Shown here piece after piece: positions 16,846-24,440 of a stretch of DNA of 64,000 nucleotides. The stretch lies in contig OZ242004.1 of assembly GCA_965204685.1 (NCBI GenBank), positions 434,001 to 498,000 on the forward strand, given 5' to 3'. The notes under the pieces were generated by a model. That model searched no databases. It had not been told where the DNA came from and saw nothing but the letters and a program-made list of their open reading frames with translations. Each line of letters begins with the position of its first letter. The stretch's first letter is position 1. The translations under genes and the position numbers were made by a program. The stretch comes from Bin87 sp965204685 (lineage in GTDB: Bacteria; Chloroflexota; Dehalococcoidia; Lucifugimonadales; UBA3495).

Positions 16846-18126
16846 ATGAACGTCAACGACTCACACGATCCGCTGCCGCCCATCACGGAAAAACAACTGG
16901 CGCGCCTTTGGCAGCGCCGGGCGGCGCGTAGCCGGGCGCTCCGAACGGAACGCGGAAACCGGATCCGCGTGTTCTATCCGGGTCGCCCGGGCGTCACGGC
17001 GGGACCCGATTTTCGCAATGCCCTGCTGCTGGTGGAAGACCAGGGCCTCGTGCAGGGCGATGTGGAAGTGCACCTGCGCCAACACGATTGGCGGTCCCAC
17101 GGCCACCATGAGGATCCCAACTACAACGGCGTGGTGCTGCATGTCGCGTTGGAGACGACCGGAACACACTCTAGTACGGCCAGCGGCGACAAGCCCCCGC
17201 TGGTTGGGCTGCGCGGTTTGCTCGATGATCCGCCAGTCGAGGATCCGTCGGTCGAGGATTCGCCGGAGCAGGTGAGGGATCACCTCTGGCGGTTGTTGGA
17301 AGGGCAAGGCTACAGACGGCCCGACACAGCGGAGCGGATGGCCGCCCTGCTCAACCGGGCCGGGGACGAGCGCTTCCTGGGCCGGAGCCGTGTGCTGCAA
17401 CGTCTGATGTCGGAACAATCGCCGGCGCAAACCCTGTGGGAATCCATTTGCGAGGCGCTGGGTTATCGACACAACCAGCACGCGTTCCTGCAATTGGCGA
17501 CCAATGCTCCCATCGACACGCTGGAAGACATCATGCGCCGGCTTACCGAAAGAGATCAGCGCCCCGTGCTGACCGCCGAGTTGCTGGGACTGGCGGGGTT
17601 CAGCGACCATAGGCGCCCGTACAGAACCCACGGAAATTTGGGAACGCCACTGGACGCTACCCAGTGGAAGCTGTTCCGGGTGCGGCCATCGAATCACCCC
17701 CGCCGCCGGGTGGCGGGAGCAGCCGGGTTATTAGTCCGGTTCGCCGATGAGGGCTTGCTTGTTGGCCTGGCGGGCGTTGCCGCCGCGGGCAATCCGTCGG
17801 CATTGACCGGGGCGTTGAGTGTAGGTAGCGGCGCCGAAGGCGGAACCGCGCTGATCGGAACCGGACGGGCAAAGGATATCGCCGTCAACGCGGCGCTGCC
17901 ATTCCTGCACGGATGGGCGACGCTTGCGGGTCATGCAGGAGGATCGGGAGCGATGCTGGAACTGTACCGGAGGTACGGGAGGCTCACGGAGAACGAAATC
18001 ACCCGCGAGCTGGCGTCGGCGTTGCAGTCCCGAGAGTGGGGACGGGTGGCCCGCACCGCTCGACAGCAACAGGGGTTGATCCACCTGCAACGCTTGCTGG
18101 CCGGAGCCTCCAACTCACAACGCTAA
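16846..18126 (+). CDS. DUF2851 family protein
   Basis: This 426-residue protein has the conserved N-terminal pattern of DUF2851: GVTAGPDFRNALLLVEDQGLVQGDVEVHLRQHDWRSHG, then YNGVVLHVALE. The arrangement of Asp in GPDF and Glu in DVEVH is reminiscent of PD-(D/E)XK nucleases, but that is my inference. Between residues about 128 and 147 there is a short Pro/Asp/Glu tandem repeat (PVEDPSVEDSPEQ). The C-terminal half is helical with no known motif. ATG 16846 is preferred over an upstream TTG at 16837. Divergent from the MBL gene. Confidence 0.8.
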   Translation: MNVNDSHDPLPPITEKQLARLWQRRAARSRALRTERGNRIRVFYPGRPGVTAGPDFRNALLLVEDQGLVQGDVEVHLRQHDWRSHGHHEDPNYNGVVLHVALETTGTHSSTASGDKPPLVGLRGLLDDPPVEDPSVEDSPEQVRDHLWRLLEGQGYRRPDTAERMAALLNRAGDERFLGRSRVLQRLMSEQSPAQTLWESICEALGYRHNQHAFLQLATNAPIDTLEDIMRRLTERDQRPVLTAELLGLAGFSDHRRPYRTHGNLGTPLDATQWKLFRVRPSNHPRRRVAGAAGLLVRFADEGLLVGLAGVAAAGNPSALTGALSVGSGAEGGTALIGTGRAKDIAVNAALPFLHGWATLAGHAGGSGAMLELYRRYGRLTENEITRELASALQSREWGRVARTARQQQGLIHLQRLLAGASNSQR

Positions 18127-18127
18127 C

Positions 18128-18150
18128 GGGGGCGACGTGACGTCGCCCCC
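18128..18150. terminator. GC-rich hairpin between convergent genes
   Basis: GGGGGCGACG and CGTCGCCCCC flank a three-base loop, immediately after the DUF2851 stop and before the end of the convergent cupin gene. No T-tract follows. It could act as a bidirectional transcript end or an mRNA-stabilising hairpin. Confidence 0.5.
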
Positions 18151-18180
18151 GCGGCTGCGACTCTGCTTTGCCGGGTCAGG

Positions 18181-18513
18181 TTACTTCAGAGGCACTGCCA
18201 GCGAGACCCGGGGTTCCTCGCCGACGTTGCGAATGATGTGCCCGTGGCCGGTGAGGTCCTCGGCGACCAGAACGTCGCCGGGGCCGAACTGGCGCTTGGC
18301 GCCGCTGGCGACCTCGATCTCAGCGCCGCCGGACAGGAACACCACGTACTGGTGCCGGGGCGCGGTGTGGTAGTCCTGCCACCACCCCGCCGGGCGTTGT
18401 CCGACGGTAAAGTCGCCGGGGCCGACGTCGTTGGCGATGTCGGCAAACTGGTCGGGGGTCAGGTCCTCGAAGTGGGACTCGCCGTCGTCGCCGGCGTAGA
18501 TGCGGACAATCAT
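18181..18513 (-). CDS. Small cupin-domain protein, paralogue 1
   Basis: This 110-residue single-cupin protein starts MIVRIYAGDDGESHFEDL. The beta-barrel core includes PAGWWQDYHTAPRHQYVVFLSGGAEIEVASGAKRQFGPGDVLVAEDLTGHGH. Metal-binding His residues of the first cupin motif appear as DYHTAPRHQY and of the second as TGHGH. It is the last of three tandem paralogues that share the YxGDDGxSH opening and the DLTGHGH close. The function is unknown; small metal-dependent isomerases and oxygenases are typical of the fold. Confidence 0.8.
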   Translation of the reverse strand: MIVRIYAGDDGESHFEDLTPDQFADIANDVGPGDFTVGQRPAGWWQDYHTAPRHQYVVFLSGGAEIEVASGAKRQFGPGDVLVAEDLTGHGHIIRNVGEEPRVSLAVPLK

Positions 18514-18538
18514 GGCTCCTTTCCTCCTGGCTTTCGGT

Positions 18539-18883
18539 CTAGCCCTCGGCGAGGGGAACGGCCAGGGAGACGCGGAAATCGTCTCCGATGCTGCGGGCGA
18601 TGTGTCCGTGACCGGTCAGGTCTTCAGCGACCAGAACGTCCCCCGGGAACATTCTCACCTTGGTTCCGTCGGCAACTTCGAACTCGGCGATGCCGTTGAG
18701 ATTGACCACATACTGTCGTCGCGGTGCGTTATGGTAATCGGAAAAACTCGGGGACTCGCGCCGGTTGACGTTGATGTCGCCGGGCCCCACGTTGTTGGCA
18801 ATCTCGGCGAACTGGTCCGGCGTGAGTTCCTGGAAATGGCTTTCGCCGTCGTCGCCGGTGTAAACGCGCACTATCTGTCCCAT
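18539..18883 (-). CDS. Small cupin-domain protein, paralogue 2
   Basis: This 114-residue protein starts MGQIVRVYTGDDGESHFQEL and is about as close to paralogue 1 as tandem duplicates usually are. The N-terminal segment, the FAEIANNVGPGDINV linker (FADIANDVGPGDFTV in paralogue 1) and the VLVAEDLTGHGH motif all match. It lies 25 nt upstream of paralogue 1 and 57 nt downstream of paralogue 3, so all three are probably one transcript. Confidence 0.8.
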   Translation of the reverse strand: MGQIVRVYTGDDGESHFQELTPDQFAEIANNVGPGDINVNRRESPSFSDYHNAPRRQYVVNLNGIAEFEVADGTKVRMFPGDVLVAEDLTGHGHIARSIGDDFRVSLAVPLAEG

Positions 18884-18940
18884 GAGGGTAGCCTCCTGTG
18901 TGCTGGGGTGACCTGCGTGCTGAGGTGAACGGTCGGTGGA

Positions 18941-19279
18941 TCAATTGGCCAGGGGAATCACGGCGGTGAGACTGGGAACGTCGCCGACCACGCGGGTGGT
19001 GTGTCCTTGTCCGGTGGTGTCTTCCACCAGCCGCGCATCGCCCGGGCCGTAGCGGAACGTGGTGCCATCGCCGAGGCCGATCTCGATCTCGCCGCGAAGG
19101 GAGATGATGTACTGTCGACGCGGCGCCGGGTGCCAGTCGATGAAGTGCCCCGGCGGCCATTCCCGAAAGTTGATCGACTGGGCAGCCTGCGCGTCTCCCA
19201 ATTCCGGATGGTCGGCAAGGCTGGTCTCTTCGATGTGCGACTGGCCGTCGTCGCCGGCATAGAGTCGATAGATCGCCAT
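18941..19279 (-). CDS. Small cupin-domain protein, paralogue 3
   Basis: This 112-residue protein starts at 19279 (MAIYRLYAGDDGQSHIEE), with AGGTGA just upstream. It is the most diverged of the three cupins: the linker reads DAQAAQSINFREWPPGHFIDWHPAP and the second motif is LVEDTTGQGH rather than AEDLTGHGH, so one putative metal His is replaced by Gln. It is the first gene of the trio. Confidence 0.8.
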   Translation of the reverse strand: MAIYRLYAGDDGQSHIEETSLADHPELGDAQAAQSINFREWPPGHFIDWHPAPRRQYIISLRGEIEIGLGDGTTFRYGPGDARLVEDTTGQGHTTRVVGDVPSLTAVIPLAN

Positions 19280-19498
19280 GGGTTCACCTGCTGAAACGGG
19301 CCGGCAAGCCCGGAGTGGGGTCATCTTACCCGCCGATGGTTGCGGCGGCAACCGGCGCCAACGGCCGCGGTTCGCCAGAGAGTATCGCTCGCCAAAAACC
19401 GTGTTTTACGACTCATGCCGATCTTGTATCCGTGGCATGTGTTCCGATAGTCTCACGTGTGCGGCAACAATGGATCACAGGAGACCAGGAGATAGAGA

Positions 19499-20320
19499 AT
19501 GCCAGATGCAAATGCGCCCAACCCTGAATACACCATGGGGTACAGCCCCGAGTTTTTACAACTGCTGGACCGACGCAACGCGGACACGCACGCCGCTTAT
19601 CTACTGCCGCACCTGAGTTCCGGGATGCGCTTGCTGGATTTTGGCTGCGGGCCCGGCACGCTAACCGTCGGGTTGGCGGCGGCGGTGCACCCCGCCGAGG
19701 CCCACGGGATTGACATGGAAGAGAGCCAGATCGAAATGGCCCGCTCTGCCGCCGCCGCGGGCGGGCACGGCAACGCGACGTTCCACGTCGGGAATGTGTA
19801 CGAGTTGCCTTTTGAGGACGACTATTTCGACGTGGCCCACTGCCACACAGTTTTGACGCACGTGCCCGACGTTCCGGCCGCGTTGCGAGAGGTGAAGAGG
19901 GTGCTGAAACCGGGCGGGATAATTGCCGGTCGCGAGCTGATCGCCGGATCTTCGTTCTCCGACCCGGCTGGAGAACACATCCCGGAAGCCTGGGCCACGT
20001 TCGGCCGGCTGTTGACGGCCAACGGCGGCCACCCGGAAATGGGCAAGGAGCTGAAACGCCGGCTGCTGGATGCCGGCTTTGTTGACGTTCGCGCGGGCGG
20101 GTCGTTCGACTACTTCAGCTCCGCTGATGACGTTGCCTTCCTCTACGCTTTCATCATGGACTGGTTCTTCATGCCACGGGTGATCGCGGCGGCCACTCAA
20201 TACGGACTGGCCACGCACGAACAGTTCGACCAGTGGCGCACCGAGTTGGATGAATGGCGAGAATCGGCGGGCGCGGTAGGGGGTCTGGCCTTCGGTGAAG
20301 CCATTGGCATCAAGCCTTGA
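19499..20320 (+). CDS. Class I SAM-dependent methyltransferase (UbiE/MenG-like)
   Basis: This 273-residue protein starts at 19499 behind AGGAGAT. SAM-binding motif I is LLDFGCGPGTLT, acidic loop II is HGIDMEES, motif III is VGNVYELPFEDDYFDVAHCHTVLTHV and the post-motif is REVKRVLKPGGII. It transfers methyl groups from S-adenosylmethionine to an unidentified small molecule. It is monocistronic, immediately upstream of the tmRNA gene. Confidence 0.85.
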   Translation: MPDANAPNPEYTMGYSPEFLQLLDRRNADTHAAYLLPHLSSGMRLLDFGCGPGTLTVGLAAAVHPAEAHGIDMEESQIEMARSAAAAGGHGNATFHVGNVYELPFEDDYFDVAHCHTVLTHVPDVPAALREVKRVLKPGGIIAGRELIAGSSFSDPAGEHIPEAWATFGRLLTANGGHPEMGKELKRRLLDAGFVDVRAGGSFDYFSSADDVAFLYAFIMDWFFMPRVIAAATQYGLATHEQFDQWRTELDEWRESAGAVGGLAFGEAIGIKP

Positions 20321-20365
20321 AGGGCGGGAATCTGGAGGATAAACGACTCGGACCGGTCACCACAT

Positions 20366-20394
20366 TTGCTGGCATGAGCTGTTAATGGTACTAT
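20366..20394 (+). promoter_or_regulatory. Putative promoter of tmRNA
   Basis: TTGCTG (20366-20371) and TACTAT (20389-20394) are spaced 17 bp. The predicted start near 20401 would give a leader of about 34 nt before the mature tmRNA 5' end, which RNase P would remove. Confidence 0.5.
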
Positions 20395-20434
20395 GGCTGC
20401 AAGCGTCGCCGTGCATGGTGACGCCATTTTGAAT

Positions 20435-20790
20435 GGGGACGCGTAGGTTCGACAGGAGCGGTTTCTGACGGATTGCAGGCCGAGGTTGCTGCTGCCCTCG
20501 TAAAAACAGTGGCGAAAAAGTAACTGGCGAACGTGAATTCGCTCTAGCCGCCTAGTCGCGGCTACGTCTGCCACCGGTAGGTCCGGAAGCTGGGAAGCGG
20601 ACGTACAATTATTCCGGGATGCTACCTCAGGGACGCCGATACCCGAGGCCATAGACTTTATCGGCTGGCGGTTGACGAATCCCGTCGGCGGGAGTCCTCA
20701 GCAGCGAGACTAAAGCGCCGAACACGCTTGTAGCATATCCGATCAGGGAAGTTTCTGGACGGGGAGTGCAACTCTCCCCCGTCTCCACCA
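20435..20790 (+). ncRNA. ssrA: tmRNA (ssrA), one-piece
   Basis: The RNA rescues stalled ribosomes and tags the incomplete protein for degradation. The 5' end GGGGACG pairs perfectly (one G-U) with CGTCTCC just before the encoded ACCA 3' end. The 5' consensus GTAGGTTCGACAGG is present. The tag frame starts at GGC 20511 and stops at TAG 20553-20555, encoding GEKVTGEREFALAA, a normal AA-ending degradation tag. The mature length of about 356 nt is typical for a one-piece molecule. The T-arm is unusual: the loop reads TGCAACT rather than TTCAACT or TTCGANT, and the adjacent stem can extend to 6 bp. Confidence 0.95.
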
Positions 20791-21182
20791 TTCCTCGAAA
20801 ACGACCTTTACGGGCTTGGCTCAACGCCTCAGGCCCTCATGTTCCTCCGTGGACTGTATCAAGGGCGCGAAGGCCAGCCCCCACTTTAACCCGACCCTCT
20901 TCCGGCCCTCCAGGCACACCTAGATGCTGTCCGAGACGGATAGTCGCGGCAGGTAGTGCTGACCCGGCGAAGCGCCACTCCACGTCGTATCCCTTTGGAT
21001 AGTTCACCTACTGCACCCCCTGCCGGTTGGTTTTCAGAGCCGGCCCGGATGCAGACTGTTGCAGTCATCCTGGTGGTTTCATTCCAACGCGGCCCGGGAT
21101 ACTCCACTGGCTGAAAACCTGGAAGCGAGGACCCACTGGACCTTAATGAGCGCAGTGGTCAAAGGTTTTAGGGAGCATCACC
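20791..21182. other. 392-bp intergenic stretch with no identifiable feature
   Basis: Between the tmRNA 3' end and the FMN oxidase gene I find no convincing ORF, repeat-family copy or terminator with a T-tract. Confidence 0.5.
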
Positions 21183-22316
21183 ATGCGAATGGACCCCATC
21201 AGCCTCTACGACTACGAGGTGCGTGCCCGGCACATTCTGCCCCACAACTATTGGGTGTTCATCGAAGCCGGCGCGATGGACGAAAGGACTACGGCCCGAA
21301 ACCGCTCCGCTTTCGAATCGCTGACGCTGCGGCCGCGCTTTCTTCGTGACACCACGGAGCGAAAGACTGCGACCACCGTGCTGGGAACCGACATCAGCTT
21401 CCCGGTGATGATCGCGCCCACCGACGCACATTTCAACGCGCACCCGGAGGCGGAGCGAGCCACCGCGCGCGGGGCCGGCATGTCCGAGACCCTGATGATG
21501 TGCAGCACCTCTTCCAACTGCAGCCTGGAAGAAATCGCCGAGGCGGCAACTGGACCCCTGTGGTTCCAGCTTTCCCATCGCGGTTACGACCTCACGGAGA
21601 ACCTGGTGAAGCGCGCTGAGGCTGCCGGTTTCAAAGCCATCGTGGTCACCATCGACGCGCCTTTCCCCACTCCCAAGGAACGGGATATCCGGAACCGCTA
21701 CGAGAGGCCGGGCGAATACGGCAACTTCCGTGAGCAACAGGCTCGCGTTGCCGCGGCGGGAGAACCACGGGACTGGGAGATGCCGCAATCCCCGCCCCTC
21801 ACCTGGCGGGATTTGGAATGGCTGCGGAGCCTTACGGACCTGCCGCTGGTGCTGAAAGGTCTTCGCGTCGCTGAAGACGCCCGCCTGGCCGTGGAGCACG
21901 GGGTGGACGCAATCCAGGTCTCCACCCACGGCGGACGGCGATTTGACGACACCATGTCCAGCATTGAAATGGTGCCCGAAATCATCGCTGCTACGCAGGG
22001 ACGGGCGGAGGTGTACGTCGATTCCGGCGTGCGGCGCGGCAGCGACGTGCTGAAAGCGCTGGCATTGGGCGCAACTGCTGTCGCCGTAGGGCGGCCACTC
22101 TACTGGGGCCTCGCGGTGAACGGCGCTGAAGGGGTCCATCACATGCTTGAAATCCTGCGCGAGGAGTTCAACCGCGCCATGGCCTACTGCGGCCAGACCA
22201 GCGTGGACGATCTGGAGGACCGGTTACTCAACATCCCGCGCGATTGGGGTCCGTTCCGCGCCGAAAATGACCTCGGCGACCATCTTCCATTCGCCCGGGG
22301 AGGCGAGAAAGCCTGA
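21183..22316 (+). CDS. FMN-dependent alpha-hydroxyacid oxidase/dehydrogenase family protein
   Basis: This 377-residue TIM-barrel protein follows the glycolate oxidase / lactate oxidase / L-lactate dehydrogenase family. It has SFPVMIAPTDAHFNAHPEAERATARGA, WFQLSHRGYDLTENLVKRAEAAGFKAIVVTIDAP, LVLKGL (FMN Lys) and IQVSTHGGRRFDD, where His is the catalytic base and Arg binds the substrate carboxylate. Canonical VSNHGGRQLD is altered to VSTHGGRRFDD, and the substrate-loop Tyr of WFQLYVYKD is absent. The flavin core is intact but the substrate is likely different from glycolate or lactate. It begins a plus-strand catabolic cluster. Confidence 0.85.
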   Translation: MRMDPISLYDYEVRARHILPHNYWVFIEAGAMDERTTARNRSAFESLTLRPRFLRDTTERKTATTVLGTDISFPVMIAPTDAHFNAHPEAERATARGAGMSETLMMCSTSSNCSLEEIAEAATGPLWFQLSHRGYDLTENLVKRAEAAGFKAIVVTIDAPFPTPKERDIRNRYERPGEYGNFREQQARVAAAGEPRDWEMPQSPPLTWRDLEWLRSLTDLPLVLKGLRVAEDARLAVEHGVDAIQVSTHGGRRFDDTMSSIEMVPEIIAATQGRAEVYVDSGVRRGSDVLKALALGATAVAVGRPLYWGLAVNGAEGVHHMLEILREEFNRAMAYCGQTSVDDLEDRLLNIPRDWGPFRAENDLGDHLPFARGGEKA

Positions 22317-22360
22317 CCCGGGACAGCCCCGCAGCGTCTACCCATAGCCTAAACTCCGCT

Positions 22361-22472
22361 TGACATCATCAAGATTTACGGGATTTTATGATTTAGCAGG
22401 ATTGGGAGATCTCCATCACGGAACGGTTCCAATCCTGCTAATCCTCAAATCTTGAAAATCCTGCTTCTGACG
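22361..22472. repeat. 112-bp MITE-like inverted-repeat element, copy 2
   Basis: It aligns end to end with the element at 10671-10782. The core GGGATTTTATGATTT and the right end AAATCCTGCTTCTGACG are conserved, while the outer left arm has decayed (TGACATCATCAAGATTT). It lies between the FMN oxidase and SDR genes, followed by GGGTACGCAAAGGAG, which supplies the SDR ribosome-binding site. Confidence 0.8.
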
Positions 22473-22511
22473 TTTCCCCGCCGCAAACTGGGTACGCAAA
22501 GGAGATTGAAC

Positions 22512-23303
22512 ATGGCCCGTCTGGAAGGGAAAGTAGCGTTGATAACGGGAGCCACCGGTGGCATCGGTCGCGCCGCCGCCAAGCTGTTCGCGGACGAGGG
22601 CGCCCGGCTCACACTGGTCGATCTGGACGAGTCGGCGCTGCGGGAAACGGCGCAGTCGATTGGTGAGGATCAGGCCAGTTACGCCGTGGCGGACGTTACG
22701 TCTGCCGACCAGACCCAAGCCTACGTGCAGGCGGCGGTGGACCGGTGGGGTGGCGTGGACATACTGTTGGCCAACGCCGGGATCGAAGGTTCCATATCCC
22801 CCATTCCGGACTATCCCCTGGACGTATTCGACCGGGTGATGGCGGTCAACGTGCGTGGGGTGTGGCTGGGGATCAAGTACGTCGTGCCGGTGATGCGGGA
22901 GCGCGGTGGCGGCAGCATCGTCATCACGTCGTCCACCGCCGGCATCGGCGCGGGACCCGACATGTCGGCGTACACCACCAGCAAACACGCGGTGATCGGC
23001 CTGATGCGCACGGCCGCCATGGAAGGGGCAGCGTCGGGCATCCGCGTCAACACCGTCAACCCGGCTCCCATCGAGACGCGGATGATGCGGTCCATCGAGG
23101 AGATGCGCGTGGCCGCGTTGGACGACGCCGACGTCACGGTGGAGCAGACATACCGGGCGACTTCGGCGCGCATCCCGCTGGGTCGTTACGGCAACCCCGA
23201 GGAAGTGGCGCGGATGATGCTGTTCCTGGCCAGCGACGACAGCAGTTTCTGCACCGGCGGCGTGTACATGGTGGACGGCGGCCGGTCGGCCGGCGCGCGG
23301 TAA
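22512..23303 (+). CDS. Short-chain dehydrogenase/reductase (SDR, classical)
   Basis: This 263-residue protein starts at 22512 behind GGAGATT. It has the NAD(P)-binding TGATGGIG (12-19), an acidic residue after the second strand (LVDLDES, favouring NAD+), NAG in LLANAGIEG, catalytic Ser in ITSS, and Tyr154/Lys158 in SAYTTSK. The C-terminal GGVYMVDGG is standard. It oxidises or reduces an alcohol or ketone in the cytosol, plausibly in the same pathway as the FMN oxidase upstream and DUF917/HyuA downstream. Confidence 0.9.
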   Translation: MARLEGKVALITGATGGIGRAAAKLFADEGARLTLVDLDESALRETAQSIGEDQASYAVADVTSADQTQAYVQAAVDRWGGVDILLANAGIEGSISPIPDYPLDVFDRVMAVNVRGVWLGIKYVVPVMRERGGGSIVITSSTAGIGAGPDMSAYTTSKHAVIGLMRTAAMEGAASGIRVNTVNPAPIETRMMRSIEEMRVAALDDADVTVEQTYRATSARIPLGRYGNPEEVARMMLFLASDDSSFCTGGVYMVDGGRSAGAR

Positions 23304-23359
23304 TCGGCGCCTTCGATCATCCAGGACACCCGGGAGCGTCAACGAGCCGAGACCCCGAC

Positions 23360-24430
23360 ATGTGGCAAGCTACGGAAAACGAACTGGAATCTATCGCCAT
23401 CGGCGCCGGAATACTCGGCACCGGCGGGGGCGGAAACCCTTACATCGGGCAACTGCGAGCACGGCAGGCGATCCGCCAATGGGGACAGGTGGACATACTT
23501 GCCCCCGACGAGTTGCCGGACGACGCCCGCGTGGTGTGCGTGGGAGGCATCGGCGCGCCTACGGTTGGCATCGAAAAGGTGCGCGACCTCCAGTCGTACC
23601 ACGCACTGCGCGCCATAGAGGACTTCACGGGCGAGCAGGCGACGGCCCTCATCTCCAACGAGATCGGCGGCAGCAACTCGGTGGAACCGTTGATCGCGGC
23701 CGCCATGGCCGGCCTGCCGGTGGTCGACGCCGACGGCATGGGCCGGGCGTTCCCCGAATTCCAGATGAAGACGTTTTTCGTGTACGGCGTGCCGTGTTGC
23801 CCCATGGCGGTGGCCGACGAGAAGGGCAACAGCGTGGTCATACGGGAGACGATAGACCCCCGGTGGGCGGAGCGCCTGGCCCGGTCGGTGACGATACAGA
23901 TGGGATGCGTGGCTTGCTATGCCGTTGCCCCCATGTCAACCGAGCAGGTGCGGCGCACGGCGGTGCCCCTTACCCTGTCGCTGGCGCGAGACCTGGGGGA
24001 CGCGGTCAAGTCGGCCCGCCGGCATGGCGACGACCCGCTGGAGGCGATCCTCAGCGTCTGCCCGGGCAAGGTGCTGTTCAGCGGCAAAGTGGTGGACGTG
24101 GAACGCCGCACCACGGCGGGATTCGCCCGGGGCGTGCTGACCATCGACGGGTTGGATGCTTATTCCGGCGAGCGCATGGTCATCGAGTTCCAAAACGAAA
24201 ACCTCGTTGCCCGCCGTGACGGCGTGATTGCTTGCGTGGTGCCGGACCTGATCTGCGCCGTCGCCACCGACCTGGGCGAGCCGGTCACGACGGAGTTGAT
24301 GCGGTACGGCCTGCGGGTCACAATCCTGGGTTTTCCGGCTCCCGACTTGTGGACGAGCCCGGAGGGATTGGCCGTCGCCGGGCCTCGGGCGTTTGGCTAT
24401 GACGTCGACTACGCGCCCTTGGCGGTCTAG
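23360..24430 (+). CDS. DUF917 family protein
   Basis: This 356-residue protein starts MWQATENELESIAIGAGILGTGGGGNPYIG, the hallmark Gly-rich N-terminus of DUF917, followed by LISNEIGGSNSVEPLIAAAMAGLPVVDADGMGRAFPE. The C-terminal third (VEFQNENLVARRDG, VPDLICAVATDLGEPVTTE) also matches. DUF917 proteins often sit next to, or are fused with, hydantoinase/oxoprolinase HyuA-type proteins, as seen 10 nt downstream. Biochemical role unknown; the pair is thought to handle cyclic amide or hydantoin-type compounds. Confidence 0.87.
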   Translation: MWQATENELESIAIGAGILGTGGGGNPYIGQLRARQAIRQWGQVDILAPDELPDDARVVCVGGIGAPTVGIEKVRDLQSYHALRAIEDFTGEQATALISNEIGGSNSVEPLIAAAMAGLPVVDADGMGRAFPEFQMKTFFVYGVPCCPMAVADEKGNSVVIRETIDPRWAERLARSVTIQMGCVACYAVAPMSTEQVRRTAVPLTLSLARDLGDAVKSARRHGDDPLEAILSVCPGKVLFSGKVVDVERRTTAGFARGVLTIDGLDAYSGERMVIEFQNENLVARRDGVIACVVPDLICAVATDLGEPVTTELMRYGLRVTILGFPAPDLWTSPEGLAVAGPRAFGYDVDYAPLAV

Positions 24431-24440
24431 GGAGCGGGCA

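Noticed and set aside
16846..18126. Restriction endonuclease system around the DUF2851 protein
   Set aside because: The PD-(D/E)XK resemblance is weak and no adjacent DNA methyltransferase or specificity gene exists; the methyltransferase at 19499 looks like a small-molecule enzyme.
22745..23359. N-terminal extension of the DUF917 frame through the SDR gene
   Set aside because: The extension is the +2 shadow of the SDR gene. The DUF917 homology starts at MWQATENELES, so ATG 23360 was used.
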